Source of the DNA: Planctomycetota bacterium
Lineage (GTDB): Bacteria > Planctomycetota > Planctomycetia > Planctomycetales > Planctomycetaceae
DNA: 64,000 nt
Direction of reading: 5' to 3'
Assembly (NCBI GenBank): GCA_003671275.1
Contig: QWPB01000084.1
Coordinates: 1-64,000 of the forward strand
Numbering within the stretch: position 1 is the stretch's first letter; every line of letters begins with the position of its first letter. The position numbers and the translations under genes are program-made. The notes beneath the pieces are model-generated. The model ran no database searches and was not told the origin of the DNA. It saw only the letters and a program-made list of their open reading frames with translations. Below are positions 1 through 9,658 of this stretch, piece after piece.

Positions 1-78
1 GTTTACTTCGGGCTGGAACTCCGACCGGTAACAAGCAAGGCCGCGACGAAAGCAAAGCCGAAGCGGGAGGGGAAATAA
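1..78 (+). CDS. C-terminal end of an upstream gene, cut by the window edge
   Basis: An open frame enters from the left edge and ends at TAA 76-78. The visible 25 residues finish in a lysine/arginine-rich tail (SKAATKAKPKREGK). The stop lies one base before the ATG of the integrase, so the two genes are probably translated together. Small DNA-binding or excisionase-like genes often precede integrases, but too little is visible to name this one. The basic tail would fit a nucleic-acid-binding protein; that is inference only. Confidence 0.5.
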   Translation, partial: VYFGLELRPVTSKAATKAKPKREGK

Positions 79-79
79 T

Positions 80-2215
80 ATGGGCAGCGTCTACAAGAAG
101 ACCGTGACGCGACCGCTACCGGCAGGGGCGGAACTCTTCACCAAGGCCGGGGAACAGTTCGCCCGATGGAAGCCTGCCAAGGGGCGAACGCGAACCGCCA
201 AGGTGACGACGGGGAAGGATGGCTCGCCTCGCATCCTCGATGAATCGCGAACGTACATCGCCAAGTTCCGCGACGGCTCCGGGTATGTCTGCGAAGTCTC
301 GACCGGATGCCGGGATGAAGACGCTGCCCGGTCCGTTCTCAGTAAGCTGGAACGCCGGGCGGAACTGGTCCGAGGCGAAGTTATCAGCACAGCGGAAGCC
401 GCGACTGCCGATCATCAGACGACACCCGTGGCGGAACACTTCGTAGCGTACTTGCTGCATCAGCGGTCGAAGGTATCGGAACGGCATCTGCGGGACTTGG
501 ATCGCATCGGGAATCGGATGTTGCGGGAATGCGGGCTGAAGACGCTTCGCGATATCCGACCGGAAGCGGTCGAACGCTGGCTGGTGGCTCAGCAAGCCGA
601 AGGGATGGCGGCACGTACTCGGAACATCCATTTGCAATCGGTGCGAGGGTTCTGCCAATGGTGTGTCCAGACCGAGCGACTCTCCTCGAATCCGCTGGCT
701 CGCATCAGCAAGGCCGACGAGAATAGCGACCGCCGACGGCAACGCCGGGCAATGACGGAACCGGAACTGCTGAAGCTGTTGCAAGTGGCTCGGCTCCGAC
801 CGCTGGCCGAATGCGGACGGGAAACGCTGGCCGTCGATGCCAGCGACGCCGAAGCGAATGGCAAACGCCGCAAGCGGTCGAACTGGACTTACAAGCCGCT
901 GACGCTCGATACCCTCCCCGCTGCGGTCGAGAGGGCACGGGAGCGACTCGCCGACAATCCCGACCAGTTGGCCGAACTGGAACGACTGGGGGCAGAACGG
1001 GCGTTGATCTACAAGACGCTGGTTCTGACGGGACTTCGACGGAACGAACTCGCCTCGCTGACGGTGGCACAGTTGGACCTCACCGGGCCGCTGCCGTATG
1101 CCGTGTTGAACGCTGCCGACGAGAAGAGCCGCCAAGGCTCCACAATTCCGATCAGAACAGACCTCGCTGCCGAGTTGCGGGAATGGATCGGCGAGAAGCG
1201 GGAACGATTCCAAGGGCGTCCGGATGCGTTTGGACGGGAACCGCTGTTTGTCGTGTCCGACGCGTTGGTGAAGATTCTCGACCGCGACCTGAAAGCCGCT
1301 GGAATCAATAAGGCGGACGAACGGGGCCGGACGATCGATGTTCACGCCTTGCGGACTTCGTTCGGAACCCTGCTCAGCAAGGGGGGCGTGACGCCTCGCA
1401 CGGCTCAGGCGGCAATGCGGCACAGCAACATCGATCTGACGATGAACGTCTACACCGATCCGAAGTTGCTCGATGTGCAAGGGGCGTTGGACTCGCTGCC
1501 ATCGCTCGACTGGAAGTCGCCGGAAACCTTGACCGAACGGGCCGTCCTGCGGGCGACTGGAACCGATGGCCGGAACCCGTCAGTGAACCCACGACTTCCG
1601 GCCACCGCTGGTGCAACGGAGAAAAGTTTCGTTGCACCAGTTGTTGCACCAGATACTGGCGAACGGGGGCAATTCCTGTCGTTTCCTGTCCTCGCACCAT
1701 CAATCGGAGGCCAGTGGGAGAAACATGCCGAAGTCAGCAAGTTCCGCTCAATTGACAGTGAATCCTCTGATTCCTACGATCCTGCTCTCTCAGAGAGACT
1801 ACCTGTTTCCGTAGCTCAATTGGATAGAGCGTCGGCCTCCGAAGCCGAAGGTTGGAGGTTCGAGCCCTCCCGGGAACACTTTGTTTTACGCCTTGGATTG
1901 CCAGGAAACGAAGCGGATTTCCTGCATTTTACCAAGGCTGATGGCTTCGCTCGTTCTGTTGCCCGTTTATCAACGGGATTTGATGACAGGACTGGAAACG
2001 ACAGGAATTGCCCCCGTTCGCCAGCATCTGGTGCAAACTGCGAAAGGGCGTTTGCACCGGCGGAGTCCAAGCGTCGCGGGTTCGCCGAAGTGTCCCGGCC
2101 ATCCGTCCGTCGTTCGCAGGACAGCCCGTTCGGTCGAGGCGTCGGGCGTCTTCCCATTAAGCGACGGCAGCGAGTCCACTTCGGTAGTCAGCAGTCTGAA
2201 AATATTGAACCGTGA
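80..2215 (+). CDS. Tyrosine recombinase (phage-type integrase) with a read-through tail over a tRNA
   Basis: Site-specific recombinase of the tyrosine integrase family; it would catalyse insertion or excision of the element lying to the left. An N-terminal SAM-like core-binding region spans about residues 115-215. The catalytic domain shows Arg320 (TGLRRNEL), Lys349, His422-x-x-Arg425 (HALRTSFG), His448 (MRHSN) and the nucleophile Tyr458 (MNVYTDP), so the active site is complete. GGGAGGGG precedes the ATG. The conserved part ends near residue 475. The frame then continues for over 230 residues, and codons 576-600 are the tRNA-Arg gene itself. The tail is therefore unlikely to be ancestral protein. 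It probably reflects loss of the normal stop at or after integration, or a non-functional extension. Confidence 0.85.
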   Translation: MGSVYKKTVTRPLPAGAELFTKAGEQFARWKPAKGRTRTAKVTTGKDGSPRILDESRTYIAKFRDGSGYVCEVSTGCRDEDAARSVLSKLERRAELVRGEVISTAEAATADHQTTPVAEHFVAYLLHQRSKVSERHLRDLDRIGNRMLRECGLKTLRDIRPEAVERWLVAQQAEGMAARTRNIHLQSVRGFCQWCVQTERLSSNPLARISKADENSDRRRQRRAMTEPELLKLLQVARLRPLAECGRETLAVDASDAEANGKRRKRSNWTYKPLTLDTLPAAVERARERLADNPDQLAELERLGAERALIYKTLVLTGLRRNELASLTVAQLDLTGPLPYAVLNAADEKSRQGSTIPIRTDLAAELREWIGEKRERFQGRPDAFGREPLFVVSDALVKILDRDLKAAGINKADERGRTIDVHALRTSFGTLLSKGGVTPRTAQAAMRHSNIDLTMNVYTDPKLLDVQGALDSLPSLDWKSPETLTERAVLRATGTDGRNPSVNPRLPATAGATEKSFVAPVVAPDTGERGQFLSFPVLAPSIGGQWEKHAEVSKFRSIDSESSDSYDPALSERLPVSVAQLDRASASEAEGWRFEPSREHFVLRLGLPGNEADFLHFTKADGFARSVARLSTGFDDRTGNDRNCPRSPASGANCERAFAPAESKRRGFAEVSRPSVRRSQDSPFGRGVGRLPIKRRQRVHFGSQQSENIEP
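1656..1686 (+). repeat. Left arm of a perfect 31-bp inverted repeat within integrase-tail DNA
   Basis: This stretch (begins CTGGCGAACGGGGGC, ends GTCGTTTCC) is matched exactly, in reverse complement, at 1994-2024 on the other side of the tRNA. It is the best-conserved core of a longer imperfect inverted repeat (about 1485-1700 against 2186-1982) formed by two opposed integrase 3' ends. Confidence 0.85.
1805..1878 (+). tRNA. tRNA-Arg (anticodon CCG)
   Basis: A full cloverleaf can be drawn. The acceptor stem is GTTTCCG (1805-1811) with CGGGAAC (1871-1877), including one G-U pair. The D stem is GCTC/GAGC. The anticodon stem is TCGGC/GCCGA with loop CTCCGAA, giving anticodon CCG at 1839-1841. 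The T stem is GGAGG/CCTCC with loop TTCGAGC. The discriminator base is A1878 and CCA is not encoded. The gene is on the same strand as, and wholly inside, the integrase reading frame. tRNA genes are common integrase targets, and this one is probably the attachment site. Confidence 0.93.
1982..2186 (-). pseudogene. Remnant of a second integrase 3' end, opposite orientation
   Basis: Read on the minus strand from 2186 this starts DSLPSLNGK and continues TERAVLR, closely matching the plus-strand integrase at DSLPSLDWK...TERAVLRATG (from nucleotide 1488). Further on, after a frame change, GERGQFLSFPVL reappears exactly as in the plus-strand copy. The catalytic domain is absent: homology stops abruptly at 2186. 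It is best explained as the leftover tail of a related element integrated at the same tRNA from the other side, or a duplicated and inverted element end. Confidence 0.7.
1994..2024 (-). repeat. Right arm of the perfect 31-bp inverted repeat
   Basis: Exact reverse complement of 1656-1686. Together the two arms bracket tRNA-Arg symmetrically, about 120 bases from either end of the tRNA gene. Confidence 0.85.
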
Positions 2216-2389
2216 GTCACAAGTCGAACAATAGGGTAGCCGGAATCCAAAACGGAACCCACGTCATTTCCCCTAGGCCATCCGTTTGTGAGCCGCGACG
2301 ATGATTCGGTCAGATCCCTGTGTCGCGGAGTTCTTGCCGGACTCCAGACGTGAAACGGTTTCCTGTCGGACACAGGCGATCGCACGCCG

Positions 2390-3712
2390 TCAGTATTTCG
2401 GGAAGATGGCCGGTGTCGGGAAACGCTCCTCCAGGCTGTGGGCATCGTTGAGATATTCTTCACGTGGTACCTGGACCTGGGGCCAATTGCCGGGGCAGAC
2501 CCGAACGATTCGACCGGGGCGGAGGCCCTCGATGATGAGGTCGGTCTCAAACCGAATCTGAATGCCGCTGCTGCCGGGAGGGGCTTCGCCTTCCGAGTTG
2601 ATGACTTCGAGGATCGTCCCTCGTGACGCCATGTGAGCTGGGCCGTACGCGCCATGGGTGTGCTTCAACGTGTTCTCGACGGCATTCATCATGGCCGAGG
2701 TGTCCTTCTTGAAGTCGGCGTAAAGCGAGTCATCCATCCCGCCGAACAAGGTCGCGGTCACGGTCGCCCGGCCGAACTTCCCGTACTCGACGGTATCGAT
2801 CCACGCGGGCATCCAGCGGCTGCGAATGAAGGCCTTGTGTGTTTCCGTCTGGTGGTGGGCGGCACGCTGCATCGCGGCGTCGTCCAGCCAGATGTCCGAG
2901 ATGTGGAACCGGGTGAAGATGCCGTCCGGTGATGGCTTCCAAGTTACCCCGAGCAGCACGGATTGATCGTCAAGCGATTTCTTCCCCTCGGCGGGCCAGA
3001 GGCCCTCCGCAATCAGGTCTTCGATCCCGAGCAGCTCTCGACCACGCCAGACGCGGGTGGCGGCATCGAAGGTCAACTTCTCTTCTTCGGCCTTGCCAAC
3101 TCCGCCCTCCGGGGGGGCACAGCGGGCCACGATCATCCCGCTGTTGTTCTTGATGTCCACTTCCTGGAGCCTCCAGATTTTTCCCACACGCTGGCAATAG
3201 CTGGGTTCGTCTTCGAGCAGGAGTACATGGTTCTCTGCGGGGGCAATCCCGGCCCCCCGATTGTGGTTGCCATCCAGCTTCTTGCTATCGATCGGCAATA
3301 CGGGCACGGCGGAGATTGGGGGCTCCGGCGGCAGAAATGCCTGCACGTGCAGCACAGTACCCAGCGGGATGTCCCGCAAGTCGGCCGGTGCGCCGTGATA
3401 GCGTACGATGCCGTAGGGAAGCATGGCGAACGGGTGCGGATCGTTTCGGAAAAACATCCCCGCCCCTTGCACACGGATGCTGCCGCGGCGGTTGGCGTGG
3501 TCTACAAAGACGAGTTCGCCTCGGTAGGAGTGTGCCTTTTCCAGGGGGGGGAACTTCCCGGCTTCGGGCCGAAAGATATCTATTCCTTGTTCTTGGCTGA
3601 AGGCGGTCGCCTGAACGATTGCCGAACACGCAAGCACAAGAAACAACGAACGAACCAAACACCACGAACGAGGACCGAAGACCCCAGAACCAAGAACGAA
3701 GAACCGTTTCAT
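2390..3712 (-). CDS. Secreted hypothetical protein, third gene of the DUF1592-DUF1552 operon
   Basis: 440 residues, no family recognised. The N-terminus carries a hydrophobic signal-like stretch ([14 protein letters not shown], about residues 23-37), so the protein is probably exported. Its ATG overlaps the stop of the DUF1552 gene by four bases (ATGA), a strong sign of translational coupling. The body contains a predicted beta-rich stretch ([18 protein letters not shown]) and no catalytic motif I recognise. The first 30 codons lie in low-complexity GTTC-rich DNA that also occurs in the spacer ahead of the DUF1552 gene, so the very N-terminus may be a repeat-derived extension. Function unknown; the operon suggests it works with the two surface proteins. 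Confidence 0.8.
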   Translation of the reverse strand: MKRFFVLGSGVFGPRSWCLVRSLFLVLACSAIVQATAFSQEQGIDIFRPEAGKFPPLEKAHSYRGELVFVDHANRRGSIRVQGAGMFFRNDPHPFAMLPYGIVRYHGAPADLRDIPLGTVLHVQAFLPPEPPISAVPVLPIDSKKLDGNHNRGAGIAPAENHVLLLEDEPSYCQRVGKIWRLQEVDIKNNSGMIVARCAPPEGGVGKAEEEKLTFDAATRVWRGRELLGIEDLIAEGLWPAEGKKSLDDQSVLLGVTWKPSPDGIFTRFHISDIWLDDAAMQRAAHHQTETHKAFIRSRWMPAWIDTVEYGKFGRATVTATLFGGMDDSLYADFKKDTSAMMNAVENTLKHTHGAYGPAHMASRGTILEVINSEGEAPPGSSGIQIRFETDLIIEGLRPGRIVRVCPGNWPQVQVPREEYLNDAHSLEERFPTPAIFPKY

Positions 3713-5064
3713 AGTTCGATCACCTTGTTGCTGTCGCCAAACTTATCGGTCTCCACTCCCATCCTCTGGGCCATCAGGAGTAGCAGGTTGCTCATGTGAG
3801 CATCGGGATTCGCGGGGCGGCTGCAGAGCGAGTAATGTTCACCGGGCTTGTCGAGCTGGTAGCCTGGGAAGTGCCCCTGGTTGAAGTCAAGGTGAGTGCC
3901 GTGCTTGAGGCCCAGGTCCGACCCGCCCGCAAGCACCAGCGGCAGGTTGGCGTTGCCGTGGCTGTGGCCGTACGACATGCCGCTGCCGAAGAGGGCCATC
4001 GTCGAGCCCAGGAGCGGCTGGCCGCTGAGATCCTTGGTCTCGGCCAGCCGAGTGAGGAAGTAGCTGAACTGCTCGATCGCGAAGGCATCGTAGTTGGTCA
4101 GTTTTTCCATGTAGCCCGGATCGCCACCGTGGTGGCTCAGTTGATGACGTGACTCGGTGATGCCGATCTCGGGAATAGCGAAAGCATCCCCTTCGCCGCC
4201 GAGGCTAAAGCTCGCCACACGGGTCACATCCGTCTGAAAGGCCAGCACGATCAGGTCATAGACAGTCCGGAAATAGTCGCCCGCCTGAGTCTGGGGAACG
4301 TCGCGATTGGTCCGCTGACGGTCGGCGTCAGCGATCGTCGGGAGCGGCGTGTCGAGCCAGGCATCGGCCCGCCGCGTGCGAACTTCCGCCTCACGAACCG
4401 AAGTGAGGTATTGATCCAGGCGACCTTTGTCGGCTGAACCGATCACCTGCTCGAGTCGCCGGACTTCCGCCAGGTTGGCGTCCAGCACACTGCCCTTGCG
4501 GCGCAGGGCCTTCCTCTGGGCTGCCGTGCCGCCTTTCGGCTCAGCGAACAGTGACGCGAAAATCTCGCTGCAACGCCGCATCGACGGCAACCGGACGCCA
4601 TCCGCTGTCCAGCCCAGGGAATCTCCCGTGAGGGCAATCTCCATCGACGGATAACGCGTGTGCTTTGCGGTGACCTCGGCCATCTTCTGATCGACTGAGA
4701 TCGTGTTTCTGTCTGAAGGCCCGAGCTTTCCACCGGTCAGCCAGACGGAGATGCAGTTGTGGTGATGGCTAATCGCCCCGGGATGATGCAGACCGCTGAT
4801 TGGCGTGATCACCGCGCGATGCTTTTCCAACGGTTTGAGTGACCGGGAGAATTGGTAATCCTTGCCTGGCATCGTGATCTGGTAGTTCAGCGAATGGACG
4901 CCATTCGCGAGATAGATGAAGGCGCTCCGCCGGGGCGCGGCGGTGGGCGGGGCGGCTGCCCGCAGCGGAACCATGCACTCCAGAAACGGAAGCGCGATGC
5001 AACTGCCCAAGGCCCGCAGGGCGTGTCGGCGATCGATCAACCACGATTGAGAGAGAAAATTCAT
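3709..5064 (-). CDS. DUF1552 domain-containing secreted protein
   Basis: 451 residues matching the planctomycete DUF1552 family in length and motifs. A twin-arginine signal is visible at the start ([20 protein letters not shown], residues 11-30), implying Tat export. The body has the family's typical stretches [52 protein letters not shown] and [17 protein letters not shown] near the C-terminus. The family has no proven biochemical role. It is almost always encoded next to a DUF1592 cytochrome-like protein, as here (about 100 bases downstream of it), and is generally thought to form a surface module with it. The four-base overlap with the following gene confirms an operon. Confidence 0.93.
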   Translation of the reverse strand: MNFLSQSWLIDRRHALRALGSCIALPFLECMVPLRAAAPPTAAPRRSAFIYLANGVHSLNYQITMPGKDYQFSRSLKPLEKHRAVITPISGLHHPGAISHHHNCISVWLTGGKLGPSDRNTISVDQKMAEVTAKHTRYPSMEIALTGDSLGWTADGVRLPSMRRCSEIFASLFAEPKGGTAAQRKALRRKGSVLDANLAEVRRLEQVIGSADKGRLDQYLTSVREAEVRTRRADAWLDTPLPTIADADRQRTNRDVPQTQAGDYFRTVYDLIVLAFQTDVTRVASFSLGGEGDAFAIPEIGITESRHQLSHHGGDPGYMEKLTNYDAFAIEQFSYFLTRLAETKDLSGQPLLGSTMALFGSGMSYGHSHGNANLPLVLAGGSDLGLKHGTHLDFNQGHFPGYQLDKPGEHYSLCSRPANPDAHMSNLLLLMAQRMGVETDKFGDSNKVIEL

Positions 5065-5164
5065 GGTTCATGGTTCCTGGAACTTGGTTAGAGGTTCATC
5101 GTACTTGATTCTTGGCTTCTGGTTACAGGTCTGGTTACTCTGGTCCACGAAGAACCAAGAACCC

Positions 5165-7612
5165 TCACCGCTTCCTCAACAATTCGGACATCGCTACGGC
5201 ACGTATGATCTCTCTGACACGGTATTCGTTCTCCTTTGCCTCGGCCTCGATCAACTGGATGTCGTCTTGATCGTCTACCGTCAGCACCCGACGAAGAGCG
5301 TAGGTGCAAAGGTGCTCGATGAAGGCTCGCGTGAATTGGTCGCGGTCTTCGATCAGCAGCTTTTTGAATTGGACCGAGTCGTTGAACGTGCGGCCATCGG
5401 GCATCACCCCCGAGGCATCCACCAGCGGGTCTTCACCCACTCCCGTGGGAACCTGCTCGCGAGTTCGCCACTGGCCAATGGCATCGTACTGGTCAAAGGC
5501 CAACCCCAGCGGATCGATGTTGCGATGACAGGCGGCACAACTGGCGTTCTTGGCGTGGGTTTCAATTCTCTGCCGGATGGTAATTTTGGTACCCGTGGGG
5601 GGGATCGGTTCGATGGGGTCCACATTCGCCGGGGGGGCGGGCGGCGTCTTGCCAAGGAACGCTTCACTGACCCACACCCCGCGATGGACCGGGCGGTGGC
5701 GGGTTCCATCCGAGGTCAGCCCGAGCACCGCTCCCATCGTGAGTAGTCCGCCCCGATGATCCTCGGGCTTCAGCGAGACGCGTTGGAAGCCTCCCGACTT
5801 CGGCTCCGGCAGCCTGTAGAAATCACACAGGCGGGGATTGGCCATCGTCCAATCAGAATCGATGAGGCTGTCCACGGGCAGGTTCTTCGAGTACATCTCG
5901 CGGAAGAACTCGACGGGTTCCGCGCGCAGGCTCGTTTCCAGCCAGGCATCGTAACTGGGATACAGCTTCTTATCCGGCGGGAACATCCCGAGGCGATGCA
6001 GTTGCAGCCATTGCCGCGTAAAGTCGTTGATGAAGCGGTTTGTCTTCTCGTCCGCGAGCAGCCGGTCGACTTCTTTCGCCAGGCCATCGCCGTGCAATGC
6101 ACTACTTCGGACCGCAGCGAACAGGCCCTCATCGGGCATCGAGCTCCAGAGAAAATACGATAGCCGTGAAGCGAGTTCCGAGTCATTGAGACTTCCTCGT
6201 GCGACCGGGTCGCCCTCCACGAGGTAGATGAAATGGCGTGAAGTCAATACGCCCTGCATGGCCACTCGATAGGCGTCCGCAGTCTTCTCGCCCGACTCGC
6301 GTTCTGTGCGATAGGCTTGCAGGTAGTCGGCCAACTCGTCCGGCTTGACCGGTCGCCGCCAAGCCCGCTCAGCGAAGCGGTGCAGGCACTCGGCGACGAC
6401 TTCCGGCGTCGCATCCTCCGGCGGCAGCAGCCCACCGCGGCGAGACTTCTCGACCTCGGTTTCCAGTGGGCCCTCCCATTCAATCCAGTCGATCAGAACG
6501 GTTGAGAACAGACCGTTCCCCTTGTCGTCGAACATCTGCGGAGCGTTTGGGTTGAGGAGCAAGGTCTCGCTGCTGTGCGTGAACAGGTACGACGAACTAT
6601 TCAGCGCATTTCGGAAGGCCGCGCCAGCTCGGCGGTCGACCACATCCGTGGCCACCACGCAGAACTCCAAACTCGTCGGCATCTCCAGAAATACTTCGAA
6701 CTCATACACCTGCGGACTGTCTTCCGCACCCGTCAGGTCAAACTCAATGAGCCCCTCTACGGTCTCTTCACCGGTCCGCTTGCCGATACTCAGGTGTGCC
6801 GTCTGGCCGCCGAGCGGACGAATCCCACTGGCCTGAAGTCGCAAGCGATAGAGACCGCTGTGCTCTGGGCCGGTCTTTCCAAGCCAGTGAGATGAAAACG
6901 CGTTGTGGACAGTCCCCGGGTAGAGGAGAAATCGCAGCGGCCGCTTGATGCCAAAGCGGTCCAGCACTTCCTGCTGGGTCTTCCCACCGTTGTATCGCAA
7001 CTCGGCAGCGGTCTTGTATACCTTACGGACCTCTCCCGGAGAATCGGGAAAGGCCCGGTCCAGCACGAGTCCTGCCGCGCGGTAATAGCGATCAACATGC
7101 GACGCCGAAAGCGACAACTCCGAACCAATCCGTTCGAACCCATGCCACAGCGGATCTTCGTTCAACTCGCCGGGCTTGGTCGGGTCATAGCGAACGCCGA
7201 GCAGATCGTACACTGTATTCTGGTACTCTTTGCGACTCAGTCGATAATGCGCCACTGCGGGTCTCGCGGCCATGCGTGCGGCCCGTCCCTCTTTGAGCCG
7301 CGCGTCCAGACTGGTGACGAACGCCGAGATCTCCGCTTGCGATGGTTGCGGTTCCTTCTTGGGGGGCATCTCGCCACTGTTGATTTTATCGAGAGCCTCG
7401 GCCCAGTGATGCGTGTCTGTCCCCGCCTTGAAATCGCGAGATAGCCGGTCGATCCGGATGTCCCCCTCCTCCTTTTCGGGGCCATGACACCGAATGCAAT
7501 GCTGCTCCAGAAAGCCTTCGAACGGTTCCGCTCCCAGCACGGAACGGGCCGAGACAATGTCGCCGGCGAAGGCCAGCAGTGCGAGCCACAGGGGGGCGAA
7601 GATGAACTTCAT
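5165..7612 (-). CDS. DUF1592 domain-containing protein with N-terminal cytochrome-like haem motif
   Basis: 815 residues with the full planctomycete arrangement. There is a signal peptide (residues 1-28), a PSCyt1-type c-haem motif CIRCHG (Cys39, Cys42, His43), and a DUF1587-like segment ([17 protein letters not shown]). A DUF1595/DUF1592 core follows ([16 protein letters not shown]), then DUF1588 ([19 protein letters not shown]) and a DUF1585 C-terminus ([14 protein letters not shown]). A second CxxCH ([12 protein letters not shown]) lies near residue 693. Two haems suggest periplasmic electron transfer; the substrate of this family is unknown. It is the first gene of a minus-strand operon with DUF1552 and a secreted partner. 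Confidence 0.94.
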   Translation of the reverse strand: MKFIFAPLWLALLAFAGDIVSARSVLGAEPFEGFLEQHCIRCHGPEKEEGDIRIDRLSRDFKAGTDTHHWAEALDKINSGEMPPKKEPQPSQAEISAFVTSLDARLKEGRAARMAARPAVAHYRLSRKEYQNTVYDLLGVRYDPTKPGELNEDPLWHGFERIGSELSLSASHVDRYYRAAGLVLDRAFPDSPGEVRKVYKTAAELRYNGGKTQQEVLDRFGIKRPLRFLLYPGTVHNAFSSHWLGKTGPEHSGLYRLRLQASGIRPLGGQTAHLSIGKRTGEETVEGLIEFDLTGAEDSPQVYEFEVFLEMPTSLEFCVVATDVVDRRAGAAFRNALNSSSYLFTHSSETLLLNPNAPQMFDDKGNGLFSTVLIDWIEWEGPLETEVEKSRRGGLLPPEDATPEVVAECLHRFAERAWRRPVKPDELADYLQAYRTERESGEKTADAYRVAMQGVLTSRHFIYLVEGDPVARGSLNDSELASRLSYFLWSSMPDEGLFAAVRSSALHGDGLAKEVDRLLADEKTNRFINDFTRQWLQLHRLGMFPPDKKLYPSYDAWLETSLRAEPVEFFREMYSKNLPVDSLIDSDWTMANPRLCDFYRLPEPKSGGFQRVSLKPEDHRGGLLTMGAVLGLTSDGTRHRPVHRGVWVSEAFLGKTPPAPPANVDPIEPIPPTGTKITIRQRIETHAKNASCAACHRNIDPLGLAFDQYDAIGQWRTREQVPTGVGEDPLVDASGVMPDGRTFNDSVQFKKLLIEDRDQFTRAFIEHLCTYALRRVLTVDDQDDIQLIEAEAKENEYRVREIIRAVAMSELLRKR

Positions 7613-8287
7613 CTCGATTCTCTTTCCAGCGAGTACTCAAGGCTCGGGAGTGCAACGTTATCTCGGATCAACACATTCTCGCAACCTTGCGACAACGGCT
7701 ATGAGATCGAAATCCGAGGCAGCTTCTCGGCCCCACGGCCACTCACTCCGGCCGTCCATCAACTCGAGTTTCGTGTCCTCGACATGAAGGCAGGGACGTT
7801 CGGAACCCAGGACGCGGACTGGGAGTACCGCCGGTCGGAAAATGACGCAAATATCACGGGTATTCTGGTTGATCGCGAATTGAAGGTTGTTCAGGCCTCC
7901 GCCGGCGGAGTTCCCATCACCCTCGTTCCACCCACACAGCGTTGGCGACTTCGCGGAATTCTTCCCAAGACAAGTCTCCATTCGCTTCCCCCCGAGCGAT
8001 TCGAAGTTCGTAGTTTGACAGCGGAGACGTTTTTCAGAATCGCTGGACAGCCCAACCGAACAGTTCGCGAAGTGGCTGATACCGATGTTCGAGATGCGTA
8101 ATAAGTGGAGACATCTCTGGGGCGATCAAAGCCATCTCTGTGATCGATTCGCACAGCGACATTGAGTGAACTGGACTGGACAGGGGGGCTCGATGGACTC
8201 CGGAGGCGGTCGAAAAACTTCTCCCCGTAAGGCGGCCTATTGAAGCGGCACTGTCTCGGGATTCAATGTGGATAAGGCAGCAGGCTC
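7613..8287. other. 675-bp spacer without a convincing gene
   Basis: Open frames of 80-200 codons exist on both strands here, but they overlap one another, lack good ribosome sites and do not resemble known proteins. The stretch probably holds the promoter of the DUF1592 operon and decayed sequence. The one recognisable piece is the EF-hand-like fragment listed separately. Confidence 0.5.
7917..8033 (-). pseudogene. Possible remnant of an EF-hand-like coding segment
   Basis: A 38-codon minus-strand frame between two stops reads ...NYELRIARGEANGDLSWEEF..., where N-G-D-L-S-W-E-E-F resembles the second half of a calcium-binding EF-hand loop (as in DxNxDGxLSxEEF). There is no start codon and an in-frame stop precedes it. 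It may be a fragment of a decayed gene or a coincidence. Confidence 0.22.
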
Positions 8288-9658
8288 CTAATTCCCGGGG
8301 AAGGCGGCTTCGGCTGTCCCAGCGGCTGAGCCTCGCGAGAACAGTTCGCTGACAATATTGAGGGTCAGGACATTCGAGAAGTATCGCGAGAAGGCCTCGC
8401 CGGAGGTTTCCTGAAGGATCAGAACGTCGCCTGGCTGGATCAGGATGTTTTCGCGAGGATCCTGCAAGGCGCGGTACAGGTCGATTCGGATATTCACTTG
8501 TCGGCCATCGGGGCTTTGACGCAGGATCGAGAGCAGGCTGGGTGAGGGGTGTCCGATCCCCTTAGCGACGATTTGTCCGGAGATGTTATTGGAGTGCAGG
8601 CCGCCGTTGACCACGGGGCCGCCCGCTCGCACGATGGCTTCAACGGCCGTAATGTCGATATCGCGGGGCAGCGACATTTCCCGCGCGGGAAGCAGTCCAG
8701 CGGTATAGTAGACTTCCGCGAGACGGGCTTCGACGAAAATGATGTCACCGGTCTTCAGGACGATGTCTTCTGGTTGAAACGGGGCGGGGGCTCCCGGGCT
8801 GATGCGAAGCGGGATACGAATCGATTCACCCCGTGTCATCTCTGTGGATCCGTTCGGCTGAGTGGTCGTTGCTCCTGCACGCTGGATGACCACTTCGTTC
8901 TGTGCCCCCGCTCCGGGCAGTCCGCCGGTCCGGGTGAGAGCGGTTAGCACGTCATTCTCGTAAGCGGGCAGATCGACCACCGTCCCGGTGCCCTGGAATT
9001 GGGTGGTACTGGTTGTGGACATGCTGCTTAGTCCACGAAAGCCGCCGGTCAGGCCCATCGAGTTGTCGGCTTGCAGACTTGCTCCGGGGTTGTCCTGGCG
9101 AATCACCAGGATTCGTTCCGTCCGCGGGCGAATGAGGGAGACCAGAATCCGTTCATTCTCAAGGTTGACCAGTTTACGCTGGACCGTATAGGCGTCGATG
9201 ATCGCGGCTTCGGCTTCCTGAATCGTCTTCCCGGCAACGGGGATCGAGGGGACTGTCGGCAGTGGTAATGAACCGTCTTCTCGCACCGCAATCGGTACTC
9301 CAACGGCCGGGGGCAGCCCACTGGCTTCGGGGATTGTCACGGGGGGTAACGTGTCCCGGTCACCCAGTACGCCATCAATATGTACGCCCAGGACATCTCC
9401 CGCTGCGAGACGGTATTCTGTTACGGGAGGCCGTCGTAACCAGGCCAGCGGGATGGTTTCTTTGGGATCTCGCGCCTCGGCGAGTAATTCCGGAGGGACC
9501 AGTCGGACGGGAATTCCATTCGCGACCGGATTAGTCAGAGCCGCACAGCCGGAAAACAGAATCAGCAGGAACAAGCCGACCGCCCGGCGCAACACGTTCC
9601 TCTTCCCGCAGGTCATGCGGTGAGCTGAGGCACCGAGGAATGGAACGGGCCGGATCAC
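8288..9658 (-). CDS. Polysaccharide biosynthesis/export lipoprotein (Wza-like)
   Basis: Outer-membrane export channel family for capsule or exopolysaccharide. A lipobox LFSGC places the lipid-modified cysteine at residue 38. The polysaccharide-export domain begins at EYRLAAGDVLGVHI and includes REDGSLPLPTVPSIPVAGKTIQEAE; SLBB-like soluble ligand-binding segments follow. The start used is GTG overlapping the stop of the preceding lipoprotein gene by four bases (GTGA). A later ATG (residue 15) would also keep the signal intact. No Wzc-type kinase or polymerase is in the window, so the polysaccharide cluster is elsewhere or reduced. The last 60 residues lack further motifs. Confidence 0.87.
   Translation of the reverse strand: MIRPVPFLGASAHRMTCGKRNVLRRAVGLFLLILFSGCAALTNPVANGIPVRLVPPELLAEARDPKETIPLAWLRRPPVTEYRLAAGDVLGVHIDGVLGDRDTLPPVTIPEASGLPPAVGVPIAVREDGSLPLPTVPSIPVAGKTIQEAEAAIIDAYTVQRKLVNLENERILVSLIRPRTERILVIRQDNPGASLQADNSMGLTGGFRGLSSMSTTSTTQFQGTGTVVDLPAYENDVLTALTRTGGLPGAGAQNEVVIQRAGATTTQPNGSTEMTRGESIRIPLRISPGAPAPFQPEDIVLKTGDIIFVEARLAEVYYTAGLLPAREMSLPRDIDITAVEAIVRAGGPVVNGGLHSNNISGQIVAKGIGHPSPSLLSILRQSPDGRQVNIRIDLYRALQDPRENILIQPGDVLILQETSGEAFSRYFSNVLTLNIVSELFSRGSAAGTAEAAFPGN

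Noticed and set aside
7484-8101. 205-codon plus-strand frame
   Set aside because: Starts inside the antisense of the DUF1592 gene, no ribosome site, no similarity.
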